The translations under genes were made by a program, and so were the position numbers. From JAEUWI01 sp942492815 (GTDB lineage: Bacteria > Hydrogenedentota > Hydrogenedentia > Hydrogenedentales > JAEUWI01): DNA of 64,000 nt. Under the pieces are notes generated by a model, which saw nothing but the letters and a program-made list of their open reading frames with translations, did no database searches and was not told the DNA's origin. Location of the stretch: assembly GCA_942492815.1 (NCBI GenBank), contig OW818658.1:3100001-3164000 (forward strand). The letters run 5' to 3'. Of the stretch, positions 16,820-25,686 are shown piece after piece (within the stretch, counting starts at the first letter, position 1; each line of letters opens with the position of its first letter).

Positions 16820-18328
16820 TCAAACTTTTGAAATCCGGGCCAGCACCGCGGGAGAAATACCCAGCTCCTGCAGTGACGCACCAAAGGCCGCCATCTGCTT
16901 GTCCGTGTCGGTGCCGTTCATATTGGCCAGTCCTGAAGCGAGATTGAGCAGGCTTGCGAGTTGCTGGGATTCCTTCGCATCGGTCGGCGACAGGTATGAC
17001 TGAAGGGCGCGGACCATGGCGGGGGGGTAATGCCACTCCGTGGCGATGAACGCCGCAGCCTCGCAGTGGGTCATGGTAAAGAATCGCTGCTCCGCCTGGA
17101 CCAATTGCTCGCCGTATAACTGGGGCTTGATCCGCTTGTACTGGAGGGGAGACACCATCGCCAGGGCAATGCGGCCGAGATCGGCAAGCAGGCCGAGACT
17201 GTAGGCCGCGTGGGGCCCCACCACCTTGCACTCCCGGGAAAGCTCCTGGGCTATCTGGCCCGTGCGCCGGCAGAGATCCATCCATGGCATGATGACGGCC
17301 AGGCCCCGAGGATCGGCGGGCTCCAGGCATTTGGCCAGGATCTGCTCAATGGCGGGCTTGCCCAGCACGGCAACAGCCATGGGTATGCTGTCCACTTGCC
17401 CTCGCATGCTGTAAAGCTCGCTGTTTGCAAAGCGAAGCAGGGTGGCGCCCAGGGCTGGCTCGTTGAGGGCGAGGGCCGCCACCAGATCGAGGCTCACCTC
17501 CTCCGGCGTGATCTTTTCGGCGATCGACTTGATCTGCTCGGCCGAAAGCAACATGCCGTTCCACTTCTTCAGCTTGTCCTCAACCTTCTCCTTCGGGGCC
17601 GCGGCACCGGGAAGGTTGTCAAAGGCGGAAGGGGTCAGATCGAACTGCTTGCGCTCCGGATAATACTTCTGGACCGCCGTGTGGATATCTTCGAGCTTGC
17701 ACAGCATGGCCTTGACCTTGAGGCCCGTGGCCCGCTCGAGGACTCCGATCGTCGCCGTGTCCAGGGGGCAGGCCATGGCCACCGTGAGCAGCTTGCCGAG
17801 CTGATCGATGGGCAGCACAAGATTTTCAATGGCCAGCTTCTTCGGAACCAGCTTGATCAGCTCTTGGCTGATGTTGCAGCGGGAAAGGTCGATCGCGGCG
17901 ATGCCGGGCTGGCGCGAAAGAAACGCGTGGAGCTGGTCCTTCTGCAGGTGCCCCAAGGCCAGTAGTATTTCGAAGGTCTTTCCTCCTTCGGTCTGTTGCT
18001 TGGAGAGGGCGTCGTTGAGCTGGGACTCGGTGATCAACCCCGCCACGATCAACAATTGCCCGATGGGTTCCTGGGCGCGCGGGGGATCGGGGGTTTCGTT
18101 CGGCGGTGGCGGCGTGGCCGGACGGGATGGTGCCGGGGCACTTTGCTCCGGCGGGGCGGGCGCCGGAGCAGGCGGTACACCCGGAAGCGGTCGGGTGTTT
18201 TCCTCGGCGGCCTTGATGTGGGCGGCGCAGCGGACACACTTAAAGGTGCGCCCCATCGCGTCCGCAGGGACCTTCATTTTCTGCCCGCATGCGCAGGCCA
18301 GGACCATGAGTTCCGGGGTATCAGCCAC
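16820..18328 (-). CDS. Zinc-ribbon / MshEN / HDOD signalling protein
   Basis: About 502 residues. The GTG at 18328 is preferred for its AAGGAG Shine-Dalgarno sequence; an ATG at 18355 is the alternative. Domains in order: an N-terminal CxC...CxxC zinc ribbon (ACACGQKM..FKCVRCAAH), a long Pro/Ala linker, a GspE_N/MshEN-like domain (IGQLLIVAGLITESQLNDALSKQ... then a second similar half), and a C-terminal HDOD domain (about 255-450) with SLDLVAALALNEPALGATLLRFANS. MshEN domains of pilus and secretion ATPases can bind cyclic di-GMP, and HDOD proteins are signalling scaffolds. Proximity to pilMNOPQ suggests a role in pilus or motility control. Confidence 0.8.
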   Translation of the reverse strand: MADTPELMVLACACGQKMKVPADAMGRTFKCVRCAAHIKAAEENTRPLPGVPPAPAPAPPEQSAPAPSRPATPPPPNETPDPPRAQEPIGQLLIVAGLITESQLNDALSKQQTEGGKTFEILLALGHLQKDQLHAFLSRQPGIAAIDLSRCNISQELIKLVPKKLAIENLVLPIDQLGKLLTVAMACPLDTATIGVLERATGLKVKAMLCKLEDIHTAVQKYYPERKQFDLTPSAFDNLPGAAAPKEKVEDKLKKWNGMLLSAEQIKSIAEKITPEEVSLDLVAALALNEPALGATLLRFANSELYSMRGQVDSIPMAVAVLGKPAIEQILAKCLEPADPRGLAVIMPWMDLCRRTGQIAQELSRECKVVGPHAAYSLGLLADLGRIALAMVSPLQYKRIKPQLYGEQLVQAEQRFFTMTHCEAAAFIATEWHYPPAMVRALQSYLSPTDAKESQQLASLLNLASGLANMNGTDTDKQMAAFGASLQELGISPAVLARISKV

Positions 18329-18385
18329 TGAACATCTCTCCTTCAGGCTGCCCATTCTGTATCGCTGGATACAAAAACATAACTG

Positions 18386-18417
18386 TTGACAACCGAATCC
18401 AGTTAATATGTTACACT
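18386..18417 (+). promoter_or_regulatory. Promoter candidate for the giant coiled-coil gene
   Basis: TTGACA at 18386-18391 and an extended -10 TGT-TACACT at 18409-18417. The spacer to TACACT is 20 nt, longer than ideal. An alternative -10, TATGTT (18407-18412), gives 15 nt. Confidence 0.4.
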
Positions 18418-18459
18418 ACTTCGCATAAGAAGAGAAATACCCTCTATCCGGAGCGAGCC

Positions 18460-21400
18460 ATGCAACTTAACGCCCTCGAAAAGAAATTTCTCGAGTCCAG
18501 CCAGCACTTTCGCGAGCGCAAACATGCTGAATCGCTCGATCTGGTGGAATCCCTCGGCGAAGAACTGCCGGGCAGCCCCGCCGTCCACTACCTGCGGGCA
18601 CGAAATCTGGCGGCCATGAGCCGGGTGGATGAAGCGCTGGATATGTGCAACTCGGCACTCCAGCAGCTCCGGCTGAGCCGGGAGCAATATCAATCCCTGG
18701 CGGCTTTTCTGGACGATCCCCAACTCGAACGGCTGGAACAGGCCGCGACTGTACAGGAAGGCCAGATTGCGGCACTGAAAACCAGCCTAGACAACCGGCT
18801 GGCCGACGCCCTCGACAAATCCGAACTGCGCGGTACCGTGGCGGAGCTCCAGAAAGAGCTGGAACGCCTGAAGGCCCAGGCGGGCAGTGTCTCCGAATCG
18901 GAGTCCGCGCTTCAGGCGGAATTGGATGCCCTCCGCGAAGCGGAACTCAAGAAGTCCAACGACCTTCACAAATCCCAGAATGAACTGGAGAACCTGCGAC
19001 TCCTCCTCGAAGAGCGGGAAATGGCCATACGCCAGGTGGTGGAGGATTCCGAGGCCAAAGAAGCCCGCATGGCCCAGCTCGAATCGCAGTTGAGCGCCTT
19101 GAGCGCCGACGCGCAATCGGCCGCCGACTCGGAACAGGAATTGTACGCCGAGGTGGAGCGCCTGCGCGCGGAAGAGGCCGCCAAGGCGACCGCCCTCAAT
19201 GAGGCCCGCGGTGCCCTCAACTCCCTCCAGGACAAGCTCACGGATCGTGAGAAGGCCGTCGCCGAAGCGGAGCGTATCAGCGCCGAGCGCGAGCAGGCCA
19301 TCCAGCAGCTTCAGGGCGAGATGCAGCGGATCCAGAAGAACGCCGCGAGCGCATCCGACTCTGAAAAGGCGCTGCAAAGCGAACTGGAATTGCTGCGCGC
19401 CACCGAAAAGAGCAAGTCCGAGGCGCTGGAGCAGGCGCGCAACGAACTCGTCAATCTTCAGGAGAATCTCACCGATCGGGAAAGCGCTATCGCGGATGCG
19501 GAAGCGCGGAGCAAGCAGAGCGAAGCCGCCATCGCCGCGCTCAATAAAGAACTTTCCAATATCCAGAGCCAGGCGGCCGAAGCGTCCACATCCGAGCAGG
19601 CCCTGCAAGCGGAACTGGAACAATTGCGCCTCAATGAGCGGAGCAAGTCGGAGGCGTTGGAGCAGGCGCGCAACGAGCTGGTGAGTTTGCAGGCGAATTT
19701 GAAGGATCGGGAGGGCGCGGTGGCGGAGGCGGAGGCGCGAAGCCGCCAGAGCGAGGCGGCGATGGCGGCGCTGCAGAAGGAGTTGGCGACGATCCAGGAT
19801 CGGGCGGCGGAGGCTTCCGAATCGGAGCGGGCGCTGCAGGTGGAATTGGAGCAGCTCCGGGACAGCGGTCGGCTGGCGGCCCAGGCGCTGGAAACAGCCC
19901 GTGGCGAACTGGCGCACTTGCAGACGACATTGGACGAGCGCGAAGGGGCGGTGGCGGAGGCGGAAGCGCGGAGCCGGGAGAGCGAGGCCGCGATTGCCTC
20001 CTTGAACAAGGAACTGGCGGCGATCCAGGAGCAGGCGCTGCGGGCGTCGAGTTCGGAGCAGGCGTTGCAGGCGGAGTTGGAGACGTTGCGGACGAACGAG
20101 CGGAGCAAGACCGAGGCGCTGGAATTGGCGCGCCGCGAGTTGACACAGTTGCAGGGCACGCTGGACGAGCGCGAAGTGGCTATCGCCCAGGCGGAGGCGA
20201 GCAGCCGAGAAAAAGAAGAGGCGATCAAGGCGCTTCATGGCGAACTGTCCAATATTCAGGGACAGGCGGAAGCGGCGGCGGCATCGGAACAGGCCCTGAC
20301 CCGCGAGTTGGAAAACTTGCGCGCGAAGGAAGCCGAGAAGACCGACTATCTCGAAAAAACCCGCGGCGATCTCGATACCCTCAAGGCGGACCTGGCACGG
20401 CGCGAAGCCGAAATGCAGGACGCGGTCAATCGCAGTAGTTTGAGCGAAGAGGCCCTGGAGACCCTTCGCAATGAATTGGTTGGCCTGCACGGCAAGGTAC
20501 AGGATCAGGCGGAGTCGGAACGCACGCTGGCCCAGGAACTGGAACAATTGCGGGCCGACGGGTCCAGCAAGTCCCAATCGCTTGAAGGTGCCCGGAGTGA
20601 ACTGGACACCCTCAAGAGCCAGTTGAACGATCGCGAGGCGGCGGTGGAGGCGGCGAAGCAGGCGAGCGCGGAGCACGAGGCGCAGGTGGCTGAGATGCAG
20701 CGAGAGTTGGCGAAGCTGCATGAAGCGGCGCAGGCGGCATCTCAGTCGGAAACGGAGCTGGCGGGCGAACTGGAAACGCTGCGGGCGAGCGAGGCGGAGA
20801 AGACCAAGATCCTGGATGACGCCCGTGCGGAGCTGGAAGCGCTGCGGGGCCAGTTGGGCGATCGCGAGCAGGCGATGGCGGAGGCGGCTCGGCTCAGTGG
20901 CGAGCAGGAGTCGCGCCTTCAGGAAATGCAGCAGGAACTGGCTTCGCTGCAGGCCCGTGCGAGCCAGGCCTCCTCTTCGGAGGCGAGCCTGACGGCGGAA
21001 CTGGAGAAACTGCGAGACAGCGAATCGAGTAAGAACAAGGCGCTGGACGACGCGCGGGGCGAACTGGATTCACTTCGCGAGGCGCTGGAGAAGCGCGAGC
21101 AGGCGGCGGACGAGGCGAAAGCGGCGAACGCGGAGCAGGAGGCGCTGGTGGTGGCGATGCAGCGGGAGCTGGAAGGGCTCCGGGGCGCGGCGGCGCAGGC
21201 GTCTTCTTCAGAGGAGAGCTTGACGAGCGAACTCGAAGCGTTGCGTGCGAGCGAATCGAACAAGAACAAGGCGCTGGACGACGCGCGCCAAGAACTGGTT
21301 TCACTTCGCGAAGACCTCCTGGCCCGGGAAAAAGCGACGGAAGAGGCCAAGGCCAGCAACGCGGAGCAGGAAGCCCTCGTCGCGGCGATGCAGCAGGAAC

Positions 21401-21633
21401 TGGCGGCCTTGCAGACGCAGGCCACCCAGGCCTCGTCCTCCGAAGAAGCCCTCGCCGGCGAACTCGAGCAACTCCGCCTGAACGAATCGCAGAAGACGCA
21501 GGCCCTCGACGACGCGCGCAAGGAAGTGGAAGACCTCCGCAAGGCCCGGCCCAGCGGGAACAGGATATCCAGAAGGCGGCCGACAGCGACGTGGCCAGCC
21601 AGGAGCAGATGCAGCAGCTTCAGGATGAACTGA
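18460..21633 (+). CDS. Giant coiled-coil protein, N-terminal part (frameshifted)
   Basis: Starts at an ATG with GGAGCG upstream. Residues 1-100 are helical and TPR-like (AVHYLRARNLAAMSRVDEALDMCNSAL). From residue 144 the protein is an uninterrupted Glu/Ala/Leu-rich coiled coil made of exact 77-residue repeats. After A1029 (codon 21544-21546) the frame goes into a Pro/Arg/Ser-rich tail unlike the rest and stops at 21633, while the repeat continues in another frame. Adding one base in GCCCGGCCC at 21545-21550 restores the repeat register and joins it to the next entry, giving one protein of about 1,579 residues. Function unknown; the coiled coil has no signal peptide, so it is cytoplasmic. Confidence 0.85.
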   Translation: MQLNALEKKFLESSQHFRERKHAESLDLVESLGEELPGSPAVHYLRARNLAAMSRVDEALDMCNSALQQLRLSREQYQSLAAFLDDPQLERLEQAATVQEGQIAALKTSLDNRLADALDKSELRGTVAELQKELERLKAQAGSVSESESALQAELDALREAELKKSNDLHKSQNELENLRLLLEEREMAIRQVVEDSEAKEARMAQLESQLSALSADAQSAADSEQELYAEVERLRAEEAAKATALNEARGALNSLQDKLTDREKAVAEAERISAEREQAIQQLQGEMQRIQKNAASASDSEKALQSELELLRATEKSKSEALEQARNELVNLQENLTDRESAIADAEARSKQSEAAIAALNKELSNIQSQAAEASTSEQALQAELEQLRLNERSKSEALEQARNELVSLQANLKDREGAVAEAEARSRQSEAAMAALQKELATIQDRAAEASESERALQVELEQLRDSGRLAAQALETARGELAHLQTTLDEREGAVAEAEARSRESEAAIASLNKELAAIQEQALRASSSEQALQAELETLRTNERSKTEALELARRELTQLQGTLDEREVAIAQAEASSREKEEAIKALHGELSNIQGQAEAAAASEQALTRELENLRAKEAEKTDYLEKTRGDLDTLKADLARREAEMQDAVNRSSLSEEALETLRNELVGLHGKVQDQAESERTLAQELEQLRADGSSKSQSLEGARSELDTLKSQLNDREAAVEAAKQASAEHEAQVAEMQRELAKLHEAAQAASQSETELAGELETLRASEAEKTKILDDARAELEALRGQLGDREQAMAEAARLSGEQESRLQEMQQELASLQARASQASSSEASLTAELEKLRDSESSKNKALDDARGELDSLREALEKREQAADEAKAANAEQEALVVAMQRELEGLRGAAAQASSSEESLTSELEALRASESNKNKALDDARQELVSLREDLLAREKATEEAKASNAEQEALVAAMQQELAALQTQATQASSSEEALAGELEQLRLNESQKTQALDDARKEVEDLRKARPSGNRISRRRPTATWPARSRCSSFRMN

Positions 21634-22064
21634 AGGCATTGCAGAGCAAGGCCCAGGAGGCGGCGTCGTCGGAGACGGAACTGGCCTCGGAGCTGGACCT
21701 CCTCCGGCGCAACGAAGAAGAGAAGAACAGCGCGCTGGCCCAGGCGCGCACCGAGTTGGAGAATCTTCAGAATACGCTGGCGGAACAGACGGCGGCGGCG
21801 GAAAAGGCCAACGAGGAACGGGCCCGCAATCAGGCGGCGGCGGACCGGCTCAAAGAAGAGCTGGCCATGCTCGAAAAGCAAAAGTCCGATGCCAATGCAT
21901 CCCAGGAAGCCCTGGCCCGTGAGCTGGATTTACTGAAGCAGGAAGAGAAAAATCAGCTTTCGAATCTGGACAAGGCCCGCGCGGATGTGGACGCGCTTAA
22001 GAAGGCCCTGGACGAACAGGACGACACCCTGGCGCGCACGGAGTTCATGCTGACGCGCGCGAAG
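18889..22064 (+). repeat. Tandem 231-bp repeats encoding 77-residue (11-heptad) coiled-coil units, about 13.8 copies
   Basis: Each unit begins near a (A/S)xxSExxL motif, followed by xxELExLR, a KxxALxxAR(x)EL stretch and a REQA or REGA turn-like point. Every unit I aligned is exactly 77 residues, which equals 11 heptads, so the heptad register is kept across all copies. Copies 4-6 and 9-12 are most alike at DNA level. Confidence 0.9.
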
Positions 22065-23198
22065 GAGGTTAACCGTTCCAAAGGCTCGCCAACGACGAAG
22101 CTGATGGTGATTGCGGCAAGCCTCACGCTGGTGGGCTGCGTGGTCGCCTATCTCAAATTCAGCAGCCCGAACATTACGGTCGTGGAATCCTCCTCCAAGC
22201 CCATCACGTTGCGTTTCCCGGCGGACCGCTCCCTGGGAGCGCTCTACGTGAAGCCCCGGGCAAGTTTCGACCAGACCGATTGGCTGCCGGTGGAACAGGG
22301 TGCCCAGGGCGAAGTGAGCGCCACGGCCGACCAGGTGTTTCGCCTGGACATGACCGACGAGTCCTCGCAGGACCTCTCCGCCCTTCGCACGCTGCAGGCC
22401 ACCTACTTCTGGAGCCTGACCTTACCCAGGCTTATCGTGAACGACGAAAACATCGGACACCTGAAGTACATGAGCGAACTCCGCCAGCTCTCCGTCAATT
22501 CCAATCTCGGGGACGAAAACAAAGCCGCGATCAATGCCGTTCTGCCCAATCTGATGATTGAGGACAAGCCCCCCGAGGCCATCACCTACGCCTCCCTGAA
22601 TACGCCGCCACAGGCCCGTATTCTGAATTTCCCAACGGAAGGCATCGGCACCCTCTTCACGCGCAACTGGACCGAGGACGGTCAGGGAGAATGGAGCGAG
22701 GGCGGCGATGCTCGAGGCGATATCACCGTGGCGAAAGGTATCGAAGCCCGGCTTCGTTTGGGCTACGACGTTAGCGACCTCTCCCCGCTTGACGCACTTC
22801 AGCCGGACGCACTTCAGGGCATCATTATCAATGGGCCGAATGTGGCGGACGACGATATGATCCACGTGGGCCGCCTGACGGGCTTGCTCTACCTGGAGGT
22901 ACAGGAATCCGATCTAACCGACGCGGGCATCCGCGAATTGTCCAATATCTCCCATCTGCGAACCCTCGAACTGCGAAACGTCGCCAGCCTGACGGATGAA
23001 GGGCTCAAGTATTTCTCACAGCAGCAGCATCTGTATGACCTGGCCGTGACCTATACGAAGCTGACCAATGCGAGCGTCAACTTCTTCAAGAGTCTTCCCT
23101 CCCTCACGAAGCTCTACATCAACTCCACCTCGGGAGTGTCGGAAGAAGGCATCATCAGCTTGAAAGCAGGCCTGCCGAAGTGTGAGGTCATGCCGTAG
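21591..23198 (+). CDS. Giant coiled-coil protein, C-terminal part: transmembrane helix and leucine-rich domain
   Basis: Read from a GTG at 21591, but coding clearly continues upstream in this frame to about 21546 (AQREQDIQKAADSD). It is the continuation of the preceding gene after a one-base shift, not a separate gene. It carries the end of the 12th and the 13th 77-residue repeats plus most of a 14th. Then follow one membrane helix (residues 171-190, about 22101-22160) and an extracytoplasmic region ending in leucine-rich repeats (DLTDAGIRELSNISHLRTLELRNVASLTDEGLKYF). Plan: cytoplasmic rod, single span, outer LRR head. The gene is intact only if the frameshift is a sequencing error or is bypassed. 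Confidence 0.8.
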   Translation: MASQEQMQQLQDELKALQSKAQEAASSETELASELDLLRRNEEEKNSALAQARTELENLQNTLAEQTAAAEKANEERARNQAAADRLKEELAMLEKQKSDANASQEALARELDLLKQEEKNQLSNLDKARADVDALKKALDEQDDTLARTEFMLTRAKEVNRSKGSPTTKLMVIAASLTLVGCVVAYLKFSSPNITVVESSSKPITLRFPADRSLGALYVKPRASFDQTDWLPVEQGAQGEVSATADQVFRLDMTDESSQDLSALRTLQATYFWSLTLPRLIVNDENIGHLKYMSELRQLSVNSNLGDENKAAINAVLPNLMIEDKPPEAITYASLNTPPQARILNFPTEGIGTLFTRNWTEDGQGEWSEGGDARGDITVAKGIEARLRLGYDVSDLSPLDALQPDALQGIIINGPNVADDDMIHVGRLTGLLYLEVQESDLTDAGIRELSNISHLRTLELRNVASLTDEGLKYFSQQQHLYDLAVTYTKLTNASVNFFKSLPSLTKLYINSTSGVSEEGIISLKAGLPKCEVMP

Positions 23199-23368
23199 AC
23201 TGTAGGACGACGTACCGCCACATGGGTCCTCCGCCACAGACAACGACCCTTTTCTTCATTGCCAGGATCGTAGAAGCCCACGTCAACGCGGCGGCATGTC
23301 CCCGTGGATGTCGGAACCGTGACGCGGAACGAGTTGAAGGCCCCACACTCGTACTCGTTTGATCGAGC

Positions 23369-23572
23369 TTACTGCTTTCGCTGAGACTCGAACGCGGCAA
23401 CGAGGTGACGGAGTGCATTGTTTACCGAGTCGCCGTCGGGAAAGTACGCCGCCACGTCGGGGTCGATCAATACGGCATTGGTTCCCTGTGAGAATCGGGC
23501 TGCATACTTTCCACGAACACCGCTGGAAAAATCGTACTCTTCCAATACCTCCAGATCCTCATCCTTCTTCAT
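23369..23572 (-). CDS. Antitoxin of a BrnT-type toxin-antitoxin pair
   Basis: 67 residues from the ATG at 23570-23572, overlapping the end of the toxin gene by 14 nt. The sequence DFSSGVRGKYAARFSQGTNAVLIDPDVAAYFPDGDSVNNALRHL follows the short antitoxins found next to BrnT toxins: a beta-strand pairing region and a ribbon-helix-helix-like end for DNA binding and autorepression. The longer frame to 23608 has no ribosome-binding site of its own and lies inside the toxin gene. Confidence 0.75.
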   Translation of the reverse strand: MKKDEDLEVLEEYDFSSGVRGKYAARFSQGTNAVLIDPDVAAYFPDGDSVNNALRHLVAAFESQRKQ

Positions 23573-23837
23573 AGTTTTCGCGCTCCCGTTTGGTTGCAAG
23601 TCTCGCACTGATTATACGAAGCCGTTCACGAATCTCCGTGTGGACAACAACGACCAGGCGGTTTCGATCAGAGTATCCGAGTAGTAACAAACGCTCCTCG
23701 CCGACTGAATGTAAGGGATCCGGTACGGTAAGCGACAGCGAATCTCCAAAAACGGACATCGCTTCTTCGAAGGAGATCCCATGTTTCGAGAGATTTGCTT
23801 CGGCCTTATTCGTATCCCACTCGAACCAGAGAGACAT
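23559..23837 (-). CDS. brnT: BrnT family ribonuclease toxin
   Basis: 92 residues of the DUF497/BrnT family, with FEWDTNKAEANLSKHGISFEEAMSVFGD at the N-terminus and RIISARLATKRERENYEEG at the C-terminus. Relatives are RelE-fold RNases that stop translation and are neutralised by the protein encoded just downstream. The order toxin then antitoxin, with overlap, is typical of BrnTA-like pairs. Third-position GC is lower than in flanking housekeeping genes, consistent with mobile origin. Confidence 0.85.
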   Translation of the reverse strand: MSLWFEWDTNKAEANLSKHGISFEEAMSVFGDSLSLTVPDPLHSVGEERLLLLGYSDRNRLVVVVHTEIRERLRIISARLATKRERENYEEG

Positions 23838-23935
23838 TTCCGAACCAGCTCCATTTCAAGTGCCTGCTAAAATCGAGTATAGCACAATCGCTTCGATGTC
23901 GCTGAAGCCATTTATTGTAGGGCCCGGAACAATTC

Positions 23936-24757
23936 TCAACTTCCCAGCCGGACCAATATCGCCTCATAGACCGCAAGCGGCGTCCGCACTGATCCCAGTA
24001 GCGCCTTACCCTTGATCGTGCCGTGGCAGTCGCTGCCGCCGGTAATGAGCAGGCCGCGCTCCCGCGCGAGGGCGGTGAACTCTTCGACGCGGCCGGGGCT
24101 GTGACTGACGTGGTAGGCCTCAATGCCGTCGAAGGGAAACGTGAGCAGTTCGGGGAGCAGCTTCCGCGTCGTCTTTCCGAGGCCCGGGTGGGCGACAAAG
24201 GCCAGCCCGCCGGCGCCGTGAATCAGGTCCACGGCATCGGCCAGGGGCATGGTTTCCTTCGGCACGAAGGCCGGGCCGCCCGCGTTCATGAAGCGGTCGA
24301 AGGCCTCCTGGGGCTTTCTCACATGGCCCGCATCGGTCATGGCGCGAGCAATGTGCATGCGGCCGAAGGCCCCTTCGGGCGCGTTGGCCGCGTCCGCTTC
24401 GAGGTTCAGATCGTAGCCCAACGCGCGCAGGCGCTCCAGAATGATGGCCCCCCGGTTCCGCCGCGCGGCGCAGAGCCCCTCCAGCGCGGCGGTCAGCGGG
24501 CCATTGTGCTCATCGACACCCAGCCCAAGCACGTGAATTTCGCGGAACTTGTAATGCGTGCTGATTTCCGTGCCAGACAGGAAGCCTATCCCCCGCTCCG
24601 CCGCTGCGGTGCGGCCCTCGGCAACGCCTGCTGTAGTGTCGTGGTCCGTCAGGGCGATGGCCGAAGCCCCCGCCTCGACCGCACGCTCCACAATGCGCGA
24701 GGGCGTGTCGGACCCATCGGAATGGAGGCTGTGCAGGTGCAGATCGACGAAAGACAC
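23936..24757 (-). CDS. PHP-domain phosphoesterase
   Basis: 273 residues with the metal ligands of the PHP fold: DLHLHSLHSDG at the N-terminus, LTDHDT near residue 38, GTEIS near 62, AHPGLGK near 190 and GSDCHG near 243. It resembles YciV/RnaAM-type enzymes that remove phosphates from 3',5'-nucleoside bisphosphates or trim RNA 5' ends. It is the last gene of the rib operon, 7 nt after nusB, so it is probably co-transcribed. The physiological substrate is not evident. Confidence 0.85.
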   Translation of the reverse strand: MSFVDLHLHSLHSDGSDTPSRIVERAVEAGASAIALTDHDTTAGVAEGRTAAAERGIGFLSGTEISTHYKFREIHVLGLGVDEHNGPLTAALEGLCAARRNRGAIILERLRALGYDLNLEADAANAPEGAFGRMHIARAMTDAGHVRKPQEAFDRFMNAGGPAFVPKETMPLADAVDLIHGAGGLAFVAHPGLGKTTRKLLPELLTFPFDGIEAYHVSHSPGRVEEFTALARERGLLITGGSDCHGTIKGKALLGSVRTPLAVYEAILVRLGS

Positions 24758-24764
24758 GGTGCGC

Positions 24765-25190
24765 TTACGCGGTATGCGTCTGGGATTTGCGCTTCAAGCG
24801 GTCCAGCACGCCGTTGATGAACTTCGGGGCATCTTCGGTGCCGAAGATCTTGGTAACTTCCAGGGCCTCGTTGATGGCTACGGAATCGGGCACGTCGGCG
24901 CAGTGGCGCATTTCGAACAGCGCGATGCGCAGCACGGCGCGCTCCACATAGCCAATGCGGTCCGGGGTCCAATTGTCCAGGGATCCGGCGATTTCCTCGT
25001 CGAGTTCCTCCAGATGCCTGGACACGCCTTGAATAAGCGCTTCGGCATACTGCTTGGCACCGGGCTTGACGGGATTGATAACCCAGAAGTCTTCGAGCTT
25101 CTCCTGCCACGTATGGCCGTTGAAGTCGAGGCTGAAGAGAAACTGGAGCGCCCGCTCGCGACCGCGGCGTCTGGCTTGGGGATTAACCAC
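24765..25190 (-). CDS. nusB: Transcription antitermination factor NusB
   Basis: 141 residues. RRRGRERALQFLFSLD at the start and VERAVLRIALFEM plus AINEALEVTKIFGTEDAPKFINGVLD in the second half are classical NusB. It binds boxA RNA with S10 in rRNA antitermination. Its start overlaps the ribH end by 8 nt, the common ribH-nusB arrangement. Confidence 0.95.
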   Translation of the reverse strand: MVNPQARRRGRERALQFLFSLDFNGHTWQEKLEDFWVINPVKPGAKQYAEALIQGVSRHLEELDEEIAGSLDNWTPDRIGYVERAVLRIALFEMRHCADVPDSVAINEALEVTKIFGTEDAPKFINGVLDRLKRKSQTHTA

Positions 25191-25656
25191 GATCCAGTTG
25201 CTCCATGAGGCTCATCATTTCCAGCGCGGCCATGGCGGCGTCGGCCCCCTTGTTGCCCGCCTTGGTGCCGGCCCGCTCGATGGCCTGCTCGATGCTGTCG
25301 GTCGTCAACACACCGAATAGAATCGGGATATTGCACTGGAGCGCAAGTTGTCCGATTCCCTTCGCGGCCTCTCCGGCCACATAGTCAAAATGGGGCGTTC
25401 CGCCGCGGATCACGCAGCCCAACGCGATGATGGCGTCGTAAGCCCCCGTGGCGGCGACCCGCTTCACCACGAGCGGAATCTCAAAAGCGCCCGGTGCCCA
25501 TACGAGGGTGATGGCACTGTCGTCGATGCCGTGGCGCACGAGCGTGTCCACGGCACCGTCGACGAGATTCTTCGTGATAAAGGCGTTAAAGCGCCCGGCA
25601 ACCAGGGCCACCTTCTTGCCGGACGCCTGAAAATTACCTTCAATAACCTGGGGCAT
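25183..25656 (-). CDS. ribH: 6,7-dimethyl-8-ribityllumazine synthase
   Basis: 157 residues. It joins the ribityl pyrimidine and the 3,4-dihydroxybutanone phosphate in the penultimate riboflavin step. Motifs: VAGRFN near the N-terminus, VWAPGAFEIPL in the substrate pocket, ALGCVIRGGTPHFDYV with the catalytic His, and PILFGVLTTDSIEQAIERAG. Lumazine synthases assemble as pentamers or 60-mer capsids. It lies between the DUF2007 gene and nusB in the FMN-regulated operon. Confidence 0.96.
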   Translation of the reverse strand: MPQVIEGNFQASGKKVALVAGRFNAFITKNLVDGAVDTLVRHGIDDSAITLVWAPGAFEIPLVVKRVAATGAYDAIIALGCVIRGGTPHFDYVAGEAAKGIGQLALQCNIPILFGVLTTDSIEQAIERAGTKAGNKGADAAMAALEMMSLMEQLDRG

Positions 25657-25686
25657 TGACTACTCCTCGCGGTGCGGGCACGCCGT

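Noticed and set aside
18787..20721. 644-residue minus-strand Leu/Arg-rich frame in the coiled-coil repeats
   Set aside because: Mirror image of the repeat; its periodicity comes from the plus-strand gene.
23199..23368. Gene remnant between the coiled-coil gene and the toxin-antitoxin pair
   Set aside because: Short frames on both strands have no family resemblance or ribosome-binding sites.
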